64,000 nt of DNA from Roseivivax sediminis (GTDB lineage: Bacteria > Pseudomonadota > Alphaproteobacteria > Rhodobacterales > Rhodobacteraceae): the NCBI RefSeq assembly GCF_900112685.1, contig NZ_FOMS01000014.1, forward strand, positions 1 to 64,000, in the 5' to 3' direction. The notes under the pieces were generated by a model. The model worked only from the letters and a program-made list of their open reading frames with translations, did not search any database and was not told where the DNA came from. Shown here piece by piece: positions 34,754 through 42,505 of this stretch; the stretch's first letter is position 1, and each line of letters begins with the position of its first letter. The position numbers and the translations under genes were made by a program.

Positions 34754-35257
34754 TCATTTGACCTGCCGAAGATGGGGTTCGCTGGTATCAAAGGTCTCGC
34801 GCAGGCGCTCCCGGCCGCGTGAAAGTCGTGAGCGCAGAGTACCTATGGGGATAGAAAGGACCGCGGCAGCCTCGTCGTAGCTCAACCCTTCGATCGCGGT
34901 GAGGGCGATGGCAGCACGCTGCTCGACGGGGAGATCCTGCATCGCATTCACGATGTCCCGCTGAGCCAGCTGGGTCTCGGGTGTCCCTGTGTCGGCAAGT
35001 TCCGGGGCATCATTCAGGTCTACTTCGTGTGCCCGTCGCCAGCGTTGTGTACGTTGGTTCAGAAAAACGCGGTAAAGTATCTTGTAGAGCCACCCACGCA
35101 AGCTGCCTTTGCGGCGCCACAGATGGCGCTTGCGGATCGCCCGCTCAAGCGTGTCCTGAACCAAGTCGTCCGCCAGGACCGGGTCCCGGGTCAGTGCCAG
35201 CGCATAGCGGCGTAAACGCGGGATTTCACGCGCGATGAGCCATTTGGTTTCCTGCAT
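34754..35257 (-). CDS. ECF-type RNA polymerase sigma factor
   Basis: A 167-residue sigma-70 family protein. Region 2 spans ~8-70 (LRRYALALTRDPVLADDLVQ, DTLERAIRKRHLWRRKGSLR, GWLYKILYRVFLNQRTQRWR). Region 4 spans ~105-155 (LPVEQRAAIALTAIEGLSYD, EAAAVLSIPIGTLRSRLSRG). ATG 35257 has AAGGGGCGAG directly upstream; a GTG at 35281 is less likely. The gene shares a bidirectional promoter region with the DUF4168 gene, and both starts carry the same GGAACTTT-N15-GTC element, so it is very probably autoregulated. Confidence 0.9.
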   Translation of the reverse strand: MQETKWLIAREIPRLRRYALALTRDPVLADDLVQDTLERAIRKRHLWRRKGSLRGWLYKILYRVFLNQRTQRWRRAHEVDLNDAPELADTGTPETQLAQRDIVNAMQDLPVEQRAAIALTAIEGLSYDEAAAVLSIPIGTLRSRLSRGRERLRETFDTSEPHLRQVK

Positions 35258-35290
35258 CTCGCCCCTTGGACTGTCGGTCACAGCTTACGT

Positions 35291-35316
35291 GACAGGGCCG
35301 CAGAGTAAAAAGTTCC
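35291..35316 (-). promoter_or_regulatory. Predicted ECF promoter of the sigma factor operon
   Basis: On the minus strand, -35 GGAACTTT (35316-35309), 15 bases, then GTC (35293-35291) in the context CCTGTC. The same layout faces the other way at 35353-35378. The expected transcription start is ~25 bases before the sigma ATG. Confidence 0.7.
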
Positions 35317-35352
35317 CAAGAAAAGCCATGGACTGAAAAATTTTTCAGAGCC

Positions 35353-35378
35353 GGAACTTTGGTCTCCGCATGCCTGTC
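35353..35378 (+). promoter_or_regulatory. Predicted ECF promoter of the DUF4168 gene
   Basis: -35 GGAACTTT (35353-35360), 15 bases, GTC (35376-35378) in CCTGTC. It is identical in both boxes and spacing to the sigma operon promoter, so the sigma factor likely drives both directions. Confidence 0.7.
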
Positions 35379-35441
35379 GGTTCAGTAGGTCGGGTGGAGA
35401 TTGCACCACGCGATCCATGATACGAGAATAGGAGAATTCGC

Positions 35442-35846
35442 ATGTTTTTCGCACGGAAAGCAAAAGTAACTCTTACCGCATACGGCTTGATCGTGGCGGG
35501 CGCGATGACACCGGTTGCAGTGGCGGCCAACGAAGCTGGCTCCGGTAATCCGCCGCTGATCCCGGTTCAAGCAACCACCTTCGACCAGGAGACAATCGAT
35601 GCGTTTGCGGCCGCGCGCACACGGGTCGATGAAATCCGCTCCACATATCTGCCTCAGTTTCAGCAAGCTCAAACTGAAGCAGAGCAGCAGAAGATCAATC
35701 AACAAGCCACCCAGGAGATGGCGGAAGCAGTCGAGGCCACGCCGAACATCACCATTGAAGAATATGATGCCGTCGTCAGAGCGGTGCGCGAGGACCCAAA
35801 CCTCTCGGATCGTATCGATGAAGCGATGGCAGAACCGGACATCTGA
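35442..35846 (+). CDS. Exported DUF4168-domain protein, predicted target of the ECF sigma factor
   Basis: A 134-residue periplasmic protein with a signal peptide (residues ~1-28, AYGLIVAGAMTPVAVAANEA). A helical DUF4168 domain follows: FDQETIDAFAAARTRVDEIR, QAQTEAEQQKINQQATQEMA and the conserved ending ITIEEYDAVVRAVREDPNLS. Function is unknown; the family is often stress-linked. GGAGAA precedes the ATG. Divergent from the ECF operon and sharing its promoter pattern, so probably an envelope-stress output gene. Confidence 0.8.
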   Translation: MFFARKAKVTLTAYGLIVAGAMTPVAVAANEAGSGNPPLIPVQATTFDQETIDAFAAARTRVDEIRSTYLPQFQQAQTEAEQQKINQQATQEMAEAVEATPNITIEEYDAVVRAVREDPNLSDRIDEAMAEPDI

Positions 35847-35904
35847 CGCGGTTTGTCGTCATCAGTTCTCGTAGAGATTAGTTTTCCGTTTCGCTCATCT
35901 TCCA

Positions 35905-35935
35905 GGCTGGACTGCGCTATCGCAGTCCAGCCTTT
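35905..35935 (+). terminator. Rho-independent terminator after the DUF4168 gene
   Basis: GGCTGGACTGCG-ctat-CGCAGTCCAGCC is a perfect 12-bp stem with a four-base loop, followed by TTT. It may work in both directions. Confidence 0.8.
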
Positions 35936-35982
35936 GGAGAATGGAAATTGCGAACACATAGCAAAATCCCATTTCCGTATTT

Positions 35983-36321
35983 TCAGATCAACCTCGTGAA
36001 CGCATCAATCGCAATCATCTGGTTTCGGAATGTCTCGGCAGGCATTTTGCCGCCGAGGCTCTTGTGGGGCGTTGCCTTGAGACGCGAATAAACCGACTTC
36101 AGTAATCGATTTGTGAGTGGCGTCGGATGCGTCTCGCGCGGCAGGAAGGCGCATAGCCCGGTTGCTGCTGTTCTCCACGGTGTCTTTCTACCAAGATGGT
36201 TAAGGATCGCAAAACCAAGTCTGCAATCCGAGCCTGGCCTGCAGATGCTCCCATGCCGAGCGCTCGGCGCCGCGGTCGAACGTGATCGAGCGACGGGCCG
36301 GCAGCCTTTACTCTGTCGCAA
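35983..36321 (-). pseudogene. IS30-family transposase remnant
   Basis: Reading leftward across shifting frames: TFDRGAERSAWEHLQARLGL with QTWFCDP (the IS30 DDE core), then a deleted stretch, FLPRETHPTPLTNRLLK, and finally RLKATPHKSLGGKMPAETF, the family's N-x-x-PRKxLGxKTPAExF ending. At least two frameshifts and internal losses make it non-functional. Inverted repeats were not found. Confidence 0.75.
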
Positions 36322-36363
36322 AGAACGGTCGAATGAAGCTCTGTCGGACTCGCCGTCCGTGCC

Positions 36364-37953
36364 TTACTGCGCCGGTCGTATTTCGGTTTGGCTCATCTTT
36401 GGTTCGCGGGGTAGCGCACGGCGGCGTAGGTAGACCTTCCACAGCTCGGTGTCTGTCTCGAGCCGGAAATTCTCCTCGAGATGCGCGCCGTAGATTTCAA
36501 GCATCAGTTTGGTGGTCCCCCCGGCGACCGGGCGCTTGGGGACCATCACGACGTTGACGCCGCCCATGACCTCTTCGGCGGGAAAATGGTTCTCCGCGTC
36601 GAAGTTGCGCCCGTTATGCATCCACGCCGGGCCGCCGTCGGGCGGTGCGATCCCGAGGAGCGACGAAAAGGGGCTGACGAAGTCGAAAACCAGCACCCGG
36701 CTCGGCGCGACCTCGAGCGTCCGGAGAAGCCGCGCGCCGGCGTCGAGGGACTCGACGTAGCGCGCGTAGAAGGCGAATTGCCCTGCATTGGTGGTGTTCA
36801 TCACGCGCAGGCCTTGGCCGTTCGGTGTCTCAAGCGCAATGCCGGAGCGGGTCGCCGCCGCGGCGGCGTGCAGGCCGAGTGCCCCGGCCGAGGACACCCC
36901 GATGGGCAGAAGCAAGAGGATCGCGGCGAGCGGCGCGCCGCGCGTGACCGCGTCCGCGAACAAGCCCATCCGGGGCCGCGCGCTCCGCGCGAGGGTCTCG
37001 GCCGCGACGGCGGCGCCGACGAGGAGGCTGACGATCCCTTCGGTCTGGAAGTTCTGGCTGAGAAGCATCAGTCCCGCCGCGATGCAGAAGCCGTAGAACA
37101 GAGCGTCCGTGACACTCGGGCGGATCCACAAAGCGACCGCCGCGAACGCGAGGAAGAGGACATACTCGCCGGAGGTCTCGAGCGCCGAGCGCACGTAGGA
37201 CATGGCCGATCGGCCGCCGCTCGTCTGCGTCGCGACGATCAGGTCCCCGATATGGATTCGGGTGCCGCCCCAGGCCAGCTCGGCAAGGCCGACGCCAACG
37301 AGCCCGCCAAGGATCGCCAGCATCGCAAAGCGTCGCCCCCCCGGCTGCAGCAGGAGCATCAGCAGAAACCCGGCCGCCACCACGCCGTAGGTCGCCTTGG
37401 TATAGCCGGCTAGAAGCGCGAGCATAGTCGCCGCGGCCGCGTCCAGTGCCGTCTGGCGACGGGTCGGGCGCTCCGGCCGGAGAAAGAGGATCAGCAGCAA
37501 TGCCAGCAACGCCCAGCCGATCCGGTTGTAGTACATCGCGAAGGACACGCGGCTGAACGCCTCCCCGGTGTTCATGGGCGTCGCGAGGAGCAGCATGACG
37601 AAGATCGCAACCGGCACGCCGATCAGGGGCCGCATCCGCGACCCGATCACGTGGATGGCGATCGGCGCGATGACCAGAATGAGAAGCGACATGCCGACCG
37701 GCATGGCGAGGCCGAGCGAGCCCGACAGCCAGTATCCGGCGCCGGGAATGTAGAACGAGAGCGGCCCGAGCGCCGTGCTGAAATCGATGTTCGGAACCTG
37801 TCCGTGGACCACCCGGTAGCCGCCGTCGAGAAAGATCAGCAGGTCGTTGAAGTACATCGACGACACCGTGACCCCGGGCAGGATCAGCAACGCACAGCAA
37901 AGCGCCGTGGTCAGAAGCACCGCCAGCGGAACCGGCCGGGTGACGGCGCTCAT
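36364..37953 (-). CDS. Polytopic GT-C-like membrane protein, candidate arabinosyltransferase
   Basis: A 529-residue inner-membrane protein with ~11 predicted helices (for example VLLTTALCCALLILPGVTV, MSLLILVIAPIAIHVIG) and a C-terminal soluble domain of ~150 residues. The first periplasmic loop contains NDLLIFLDGGYRVVHGQVPN with acidic residues where GT-C enzymes keep their catalytic Asp. I cannot match it to a named family. It is the last gene of the HAD-UbiA/GtrA/DprE1/DprE2 operon, in the slot taken by aftA (Rv3792) in mycobacteria. A role in transferring arabinose from polyprenyl phosphate is therefore a reasonable inference, not shown by motifs. Confidence 0.6.
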   Translation of the reverse strand: MSAVTRPVPLAVLLTTALCCALLILPGVTVSSMYFNDLLIFLDGGYRVVHGQVPNIDFSTALGPLSFYIPGAGYWLSGSLGLAMPVGMSLLILVIAPIAIHVIGSRMRPLIGVPVAIFVMLLLATPMNTGEAFSRVSFAMYYNRIGWALLALLLILFLRPERPTRRQTALDAAAATMLALLAGYTKATYGVVAAGFLLMLLLQPGGRRFAMLAILGGLVGVGLAELAWGGTRIHIGDLIVATQTSGGRSAMSYVRSALETSGEYVLFLAFAAVALWIRPSVTDALFYGFCIAAGLMLLSQNFQTEGIVSLLVGAAVAAETLARSARPRMGLFADAVTRGAPLAAILLLLPIGVSSAGALGLHAAAAATRSGIALETPNGQGLRVMNTTNAGQFAFYARYVESLDAGARLLRTLEVAPSRVLVFDFVSPFSSLLGIAPPDGGPAWMHNGRNFDAENHFPAEEVMGGVNVVMVPKRPVAGGTTKLMLEIYGAHLEENFRLETDTELWKVYLRRRALPREPKMSQTEIRPAQ

Positions 37954-37963
37954 GCCACGATCC

Positions 37964-38713
37964 TCACAGCTTGAGCTTCTTGAAGATCGCCTCGGGAATG
38001 GCGCGGATGATCAGCATCACCAGCCGCCATCGGCGCAGGACATAGACGACGTCGCGCGGGCGATCCTCGAGCGCGACGATGCGCTCGGCCACCGTGGCGG
38101 GCGCGGCGGTCAACGGGCCGGGCAGGTCCATGCCCTCGGTCATGCGTGTGCGCACAAAGCCGGGCTTGACGGTCGCGACGTGCACGCCGCTCTTGGCGAG
38201 ACGGTTGCGCAGACCCGACAGGTAGGCGGTGAACCCGGCCTTGCCCGCGCCATAGACGTAGTTGGTGGCGCGCCCGCGGTCACCTGCGACGGAACTGATG
38301 CCGACGATGAGCCCGCGTCCTCGCGCCGCAAAACGGCCCGCCACGGCTTCGAGCAGGAGCGCGGGGCCCTCGAAATTCGTGCGCAGCACCTCGGCGGCGT
38401 GGGCCGGGTCGCGCTCGGCGCGGGCCTGCTCTCCCATCGCGCCGACGACACAGACGACGGTGTCGGGCAGGGTGGGCAGGGCATCGAGGAAGCCGGGAAA
38501 CGCGTCGGTTTCGAGGATGTCGAGCGTGCGGGTCTCGACCCGCGCGCCCTCGTGACGCGCGTTCAGATCGGCGGCCTCGCGGTCGGCCGCCTCCGGATTA
38601 CGAGCGGCGAGCGTGACGTGCCAGCCCCGGGCGGCGTAGGCCGAGGCCACGGCCCGTCCGATATCCGAGGTGCCGCCCACGAGGAGGACCGATTTCGCCG
38701 GTGCGTCGCTCAT
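37964..38713 (-). CDS. DprE2-like SDR, decaprenylphosphoryl-2-keto-ribose reductase type
   Basis: A 249-residue short-chain dehydrogenase. The nucleotide-binding motif is LVGGTSDIGRAVASAYAARG (~10-29), the catalytic Ser is in GISSVAGD and the Tyr/Lys in YVYGAGKAGFTAYLSGLRNR. The C-terminal RPRDVVYVLRRWRLVMLIIR and AIPEAIFKKLKL match the membrane-facing tail of DprE2-type reductases. In the DprE1/DprE2 pair it reduces the 2-keto intermediate to polyprenyl-phosphoryl-arabinose with NADH. It overlaps the DprE1-like gene by four bases (ATGA) and is 10 bases before the GT-C-like gene. Confidence 0.85.
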   Translation of the reverse strand: MSDAPAKSVLLVGGTSDIGRAVASAYAARGWHVTLAARNPEAADREAADLNARHEGARVETRTLDILETDAFPGFLDALPTLPDTVVCVVGAMGEQARAERDPAHAAEVLRTNFEGPALLLEAVAGRFAARGRGLIVGISSVAGDRGRATNYVYGAGKAGFTAYLSGLRNRLAKSGVHVATVKPGFVRTRMTEGMDLPGPLTAAPATVAERIVALEDRPRDVVYVLRRWRLVMLIIRAIPEAIFKKLKL

Positions 38714-40035
38714 AACCCGAGCCTTTCCGATTGCTTGGAGGACATGTGCCCGAGGGCGCCCGCGTCGCGGCGCACCTCGTGAAACGCGGCGATGTTGGGA
38801 TACCCGGCCTCGAAGGTCTCACGCGACTGGCAGGCGTCCTTGGCCAGATAGAGACGCCCTCCCGCCTCGGAGACGAGACCGTCGATCTCGGCCAGAAGCG
38901 CGAGCCCCCGTTCGCTGACGGGGATGTCGAGCGCGAGCGTCAGCCCGTCCATCGGGAAGGACATGAGGCCCGTTCCGGCGCGCAGCCGCTTCAGCACCGC
39001 GAGGAACGACCCCGTGCCGGTCTGCGACAGCCGTTCGAGAATGATGGACAGCACCGCTTCGGCCCGCTCTTCGGGGATCACGCATTGATGCTGAACGAAA
39101 CCGCGCGGCCCGTAGATGCGGTTCCACCGGGCGATGCCATCGAGCGGAAAGAAATAGCTGTCCCACGGCACGAGCGACGTCTGTCCGGCTCGCAGCGCGC
39201 CCTTGCGGTAGTAGAGCGCATTGAACGCCGACACGGTCTTGGCGTTCAAAAGCCCGCTGGGCATGTCGAAGGGAACGCTCACGCGGCCGGCTCGCGCGGG
39301 CGGGAAGGGCGCTTGCCGTGGTCCGAGCTCGTCGCGCGCCGCGTGCCCACCTTCGAGGATGAGCGACCGGCCGAGCGCGGCCCCGCGCGCCAGCACATCG
39401 ATCCACGCAACGGTGTAGGTGGCGCCCGACGTCCGGCTGAGAAGTCCGATGGCGTCCGACAGGTTGTTGGCAACGCTGGTGGTCTGGCGGATCCAGCCGG
39501 TGTCGACCCGGCGCAGGCGAAAGGACGCGTCGAGGATCGTGCCGGTCAGGCCCATCCCACCGATGGTGGCGTGAAAGAGGTCCGTGTTCTGGTCCCTGGC
39601 ACAGCGGACTGTACGCCCGTCGGGCAGCGCCAGGGTGAACGCCTCCACATGTTCGCCGAAGGTGCCATCGTTATGTTGGTTCTTGCCGTGCACGTCCGAC
39701 GCGATCATGCCGCCGACGGTCACGAAGCGCGTGCCAGGGACGACCGGGGGAAAGAACCCGCGCGGCACGAACGTGGTCAGGATATCGTCGAGGCTGACAG
39801 CTGCCTCGGCCCGCAGGAGGCCGGTGTCGGGATCGAACCCCTGCAGCCGGTCGAGACCGGCGGGGGCGAGCGTGCGGTCGCGCCCGATGGCCGCGTCGCC
39901 GTAAGCCCGGCCCAAACCGCGTGCCACGACCCCCGGTGCGGCCGCGGTCAGCCGCGCCGCCGACGCAGCTGTCAAGGCGGTCGTCAAAGGCCCGAACAGC
40001 CGGGGATAACGGCCCCACCCGCTGAGGTCCTTCAT
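38710..40035 (-). CDS. DprE1-like FAD-dependent decaprenylphosphoryl-ribose 2'-oxidase
   Basis: A 441-residue VAO-type flavoenzyme. It starts LSGWGRYPRLFGPL, then RGLGRAYGDAAIGRDRTL (FAD pyrophosphate loop), PGTRFVTVGGMIASDVHGKN followed by QHNDGTFGEHVEAFTLALPD (the DprE1-type GGxIAxDVHGKNHH region), and the substrate domain with FFPLDGIARWNRIYGPRGFV and a lysine-containing YLAKDA near the end. DprE1 oxidises polyprenyl-phosphoryl-ribose at C2', the first half of epimerisation to arabinose. Adjacent to a DprE2-like gene and a GtrA gene in Rv3789-3791 order, so the assignment is well supported. Confidence 0.87.
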   Translation of the reverse strand: MKDLSGWGRYPRLFGPLTTALTAASAARLTAAAPGVVARGLGRAYGDAAIGRDRTLAPAGLDRLQGFDPDTGLLRAEAAVSLDDILTTFVPRGFFPPVVPGTRFVTVGGMIASDVHGKNQHNDGTFGEHVEAFTLALPDGRTVRCARDQNTDLFHATIGGMGLTGTILDASFRLRRVDTGWIRQTTSVANNLSDAIGLLSRTSGATYTVAWIDVLARGAALGRSLILEGGHAARDELGPRQAPFPPARAGRVSVPFDMPSGLLNAKTVSAFNALYYRKGALRAGQTSLVPWDSYFFPLDGIARWNRIYGPRGFVQHQCVIPEERAEAVLSIILERLSQTGTGSFLAVLKRLRAGTGLMSFPMDGLTLALDIPVSERGLALLAEIDGLVSEAGGRLYLAKDACQSRETFEAGYPNIAAFHEVRRDAGALGHMSSKQSERLGL

Positions 40036-40469
40036 ACCGTCGCCTCGCAAAACACCATGCGGCGATCGAGCATGTACTTGACCACGTAGCCGATGCCGAG
40101 GCCCAGGACAGCGCCCGCATACTTGGCAAAATCCGTACCCCAGATCGCGTAGAAGCCGAGTTCGAAGCCCCAGAAGATCACCGTGGTCAGAACGCTGAAA
40201 AGGCCCGACAGCGTGATCCGCCACGCCTCGGCGGCCGGCGTGATGTAGGGCTCGCGGAAGGTCCAGGTCTTGTCGATGACGTGCTTCACGAGAAAGCCCA
40301 CGCCGGTGCCAATAATGATCGACACCATCAGTGGCGCGCTCGGCGCTGCCCGCACCACCGCCTCCTGTGCCGCGAGGTTGGTCGCGACGCAGATGACGGC
40401 CGCTGCAGCGTAGCGCACGAACGGTTGCGCATCACGCAGCCTGCGTTGTGGGAACGACGACCGCGTCAT
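40032..40469 (-). CDS. GtrA-family small membrane protein
   Basis: A 145-residue protein with four helices: FVRYAAAAVICVATNLAAQE, SIIIGTGVGFLVKHVIDKTW, a third segment, and YAGAVLGLGIGYVVKYMLDR. It matches GtrA/DPMS-type proteins, proposed flippases or scaffolds for polyprenyl-phosphate sugars. The mycobacterial homologue Rv3789 is next to dprE1 and was linked to polyprenyl-phosphoryl-arabinose handling or AftA recruitment. Four-base overlap with the DprE1-like gene, one-base gap after the UbiA gene. Confidence 0.85.
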   Translation of the reverse strand: MTRSSFPQRRLRDAQPFVRYAAAAVICVATNLAAQEAVVRAAPSAPLMVSIIIGTGVGFLVKHVIDKTWTFREPYITPAAEAWRITLSGLFSVLTTVIFWGFELGFYAIWGTDFAKYAGAVLGLGIGYVVKYMLDRRMVFCEATV

Positions 40470-40470
40470 G

Positions 40471-42018
40471 TCAGATCGCGGCGATGAAGACGCCGAGCAT
40501 TGCGATCCCCGTGATCCGGCTCTGCGGATCCTTGATCGCGAAGAGCACCGGGTCGTCGGCCATTTGCCGCCTCTGTGCGAGGATCAGCGCCCGGCCAATC
40601 CAGTAGGTCAGGATCGGGCACACGAGCAGCAGAAGCTCCGGCCGGCTGTAGAGCGTGCTGACCGAACTGCCCGAAACGTAGAGCGCGAGCACCGTGACCG
40701 CGTTGAACCCCGCCGCTGCCGAGAGCGCTGCGAGCATGCCGAGATCGAGCGTTTCGTAGTCGCGATTGGTGGGAGAGGGCTTATTGGCGTCCACGAGGGC
40801 GGCGAGCTCGGTAAAGCGCTTCATCAGCGCCAGCGAGACGAAGATCGACAGCGAGAAGACAATGAGCCACGAGGACATCGCGATGCCTACGGCCACCGCG
40901 CCGCCGAGCATCCGGATCGTGTAAAGTCCGGCGAGTGTCAGGACGTCGATCAGCAGGATGCGTTTCAGCACGAAGCTGTAGGCCGTCGTGGTCGCGAAGT
41001 AGATCGCGAGCACCAGTGCGAAGGTCGGCGAAATGGCGAGGGAGATCGTCGCCGCCGTCAGCAGGAGTACGGGGATCGCTGCGACCGCGTGCGCGACCGA
41101 CAGATCGCCCCGTGCGAGCGGACGGTTGCACTTGGAGTGATGCGCCCGGTCCTCCTGCAGGTCCACGAGGTCGTTCAGGATGTAGCAGGCCGATGCTGCC
41201 ATGCAGAACGCAAGCGCGGCGAGGCTCGCGAGGGCGACATTCTCGAAGGTGAGCGCGTGCCCGGCGATCATCGGCACGAACACGAGCACGTTCTTGGCGT
41301 ATTGATGGACCCGGAACTGACGGGCCCAGATCGAAACGCCGGGAGTCGGTTGATCGATCAGCGTGGCATCTCCCGAAACCTCGCCCATTCGCGCGGTGAC
41401 CCGGCGGGAAGTCCGTACGGCGAAGGCGCGCCGCGCCGCCTGCCAGACCGGCAGGTCCGCGGCCTCGTTGCCGATGTAGTCGAACCGGCCCACACCGAAA
41501 CGCTCCCGCAGCCGCGCCGCCTTGGCCGGACCCGTCAGGTTGGTGTCGCCCTCCGTGGCGAACCAGCCGTCGAAGACATCGAGGTGTTCGGCGATGGCGG
41601 AGACGAAGTCCGCGTGCGATCCGGACGCAAGGTAAACGGGCCGCCTGGCAAGCCGCGCCCGGCGCGCAAGCGCGAGCACGTCGTGGTCGTAGGGCAGGGT
41701 GGCTGGGTCGACACGCACCACGCCCGCTAGGTGCGCTTTCAGCGCGGCCTTGCCATGCCGCGCCGCGCGCAGCAGTGCCAGAGCCTGCAGCGGCGCGCTC
41801 CCGGCGTGCCGCAACGACGTTTCGACCAAGAGATCCGAGCGTAGCAGCGTGCCATCGAGGTCGATAACGAGCGGCACGTTGGGTGCGGACGCAAGATCAA
41901 TAGCCTCGGATGGGAGGCAAACGACATCGGCCGGCGCTCCCGCGGACTTGTCGAAAGGATTTTGCGGTGGCTCGGCCGGGGCGGGCACGGCACGTGTCAC
42001 GTTCGGATCCGACGTCAT
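40471..42018 (-). CDS. HAD phosphatase fused to UbiA prenyltransferase, DPPR-synthase type
   Basis: A 515-residue fusion. The N-terminal HAD domain (~45-230) has VIDLDGTLLRSDLLVETSL (nucleophile DxD), YLASGSHADFVSAIA and FGVGRFDYIGNEAADLPVW. The C-terminal UbiA domain (~240-515) has nine helices, LNDLVDLQEDRAHHSKCNRP (the NDxxDxxxD Mg/pyrophosphate motif, in the form seen in decaprenyl-phosphate 5-phosphoribosyltransferase Rv3806c) and TNRDYETLD. UbiA of this type adds phosphoribose from PRPP to polyprenyl phosphate. The fused HAD could remove the 5-phosphate, which needs a separate enzyme in mycobacteria; that is inference. First gene of the operon; ATG 42018. Confidence 0.85.
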   Translation of the reverse strand: MTSDPNVTRAVPAPAEPPQNPFDKSAGAPADVVCLPSEAIDLASAPNVPLVIDLDGTLLRSDLLVETSLRHAGSAPLQALALLRAARHGKAALKAHLAGVVRVDPATLPYDHDVLALARRARLARRPVYLASGSHADFVSAIAEHLDVFDGWFATEGDTNLTGPAKAARLRERFGVGRFDYIGNEAADLPVWQAARRAFAVRTSRRVTARMGEVSGDATLIDQPTPGVSIWARQFRVHQYAKNVLVFVPMIAGHALTFENVALASLAALAFCMAASACYILNDLVDLQEDRAHHSKCNRPLARGDLSVAHAVAAIPVLLLTAATISLAISPTFALVLAIYFATTTAYSFVLKRILLIDVLTLAGLYTIRMLGGAVAVGIAMSSWLIVFSLSIFVSLALMKRFTELAALVDANKPSPTNRDYETLDLGMLAALSAAAGFNAVTVLALYVSGSSVSTLYSRPELLLLVCPILTYWIGRALILAQRRQMADDPVLFAIKDPQSRITGIAMLGVFIAAI

Positions 42019-42505
42019 TCTCGTTGTGCTCCTATCGGGACGCCGTGCAGGTGTACCGCCTCGGCACCGCCGACGGACGCCGTACGACGCGGGCGGTGCG
42101 TTCGAGAGCGGCACTGATTCAGAGTGGCTCGGCGCCAAAACATGTCCTGAAAACTAGCAATAGGACGCCGGGTTCCTGGAGGCCTCTGCCGTGCGGCAAG
42201 AACGCGCCAGTCTCGCCGCCGATCGGCAAAAATCCGATTATATTGGGATATACTGCGTCCTTGACGGCAGAATTCCGCGCTCGCGCCTCTGGATTATCGG
42301 CAGGTGGCACCATCTCATTCAATGTCATAATCGGATCCTGCGAGCCGAATCCTTCTTTGGCGACACCACGGGATTCTGGTTGCATGCGATCGTCCGGTCG
42401 CGGGGATACACCCGTGATGCGGCACGGCGAGCGCGAAACGGTTGGAAGGCATGCAGACACCGTGTGATGACAAACCCATGTGATGACAAACATGCTGTTC
42501 ATCGG
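42019..42505. other. Divergent promoter region of the two glycan operons
   Basis: ~490 bases between the UbiA-led operon and the AsmA-like gene. It contains an imperfect dyad (GATTATATTGGGATATACTG, ~42236-42255) and a direct repeat of GTGATGACAAAC at ~42464 and ~42479 just before the AsmA start. No gene is supported; an in-frame upstream extension of the AsmA gene is non-homologous. Confidence 0.45.
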
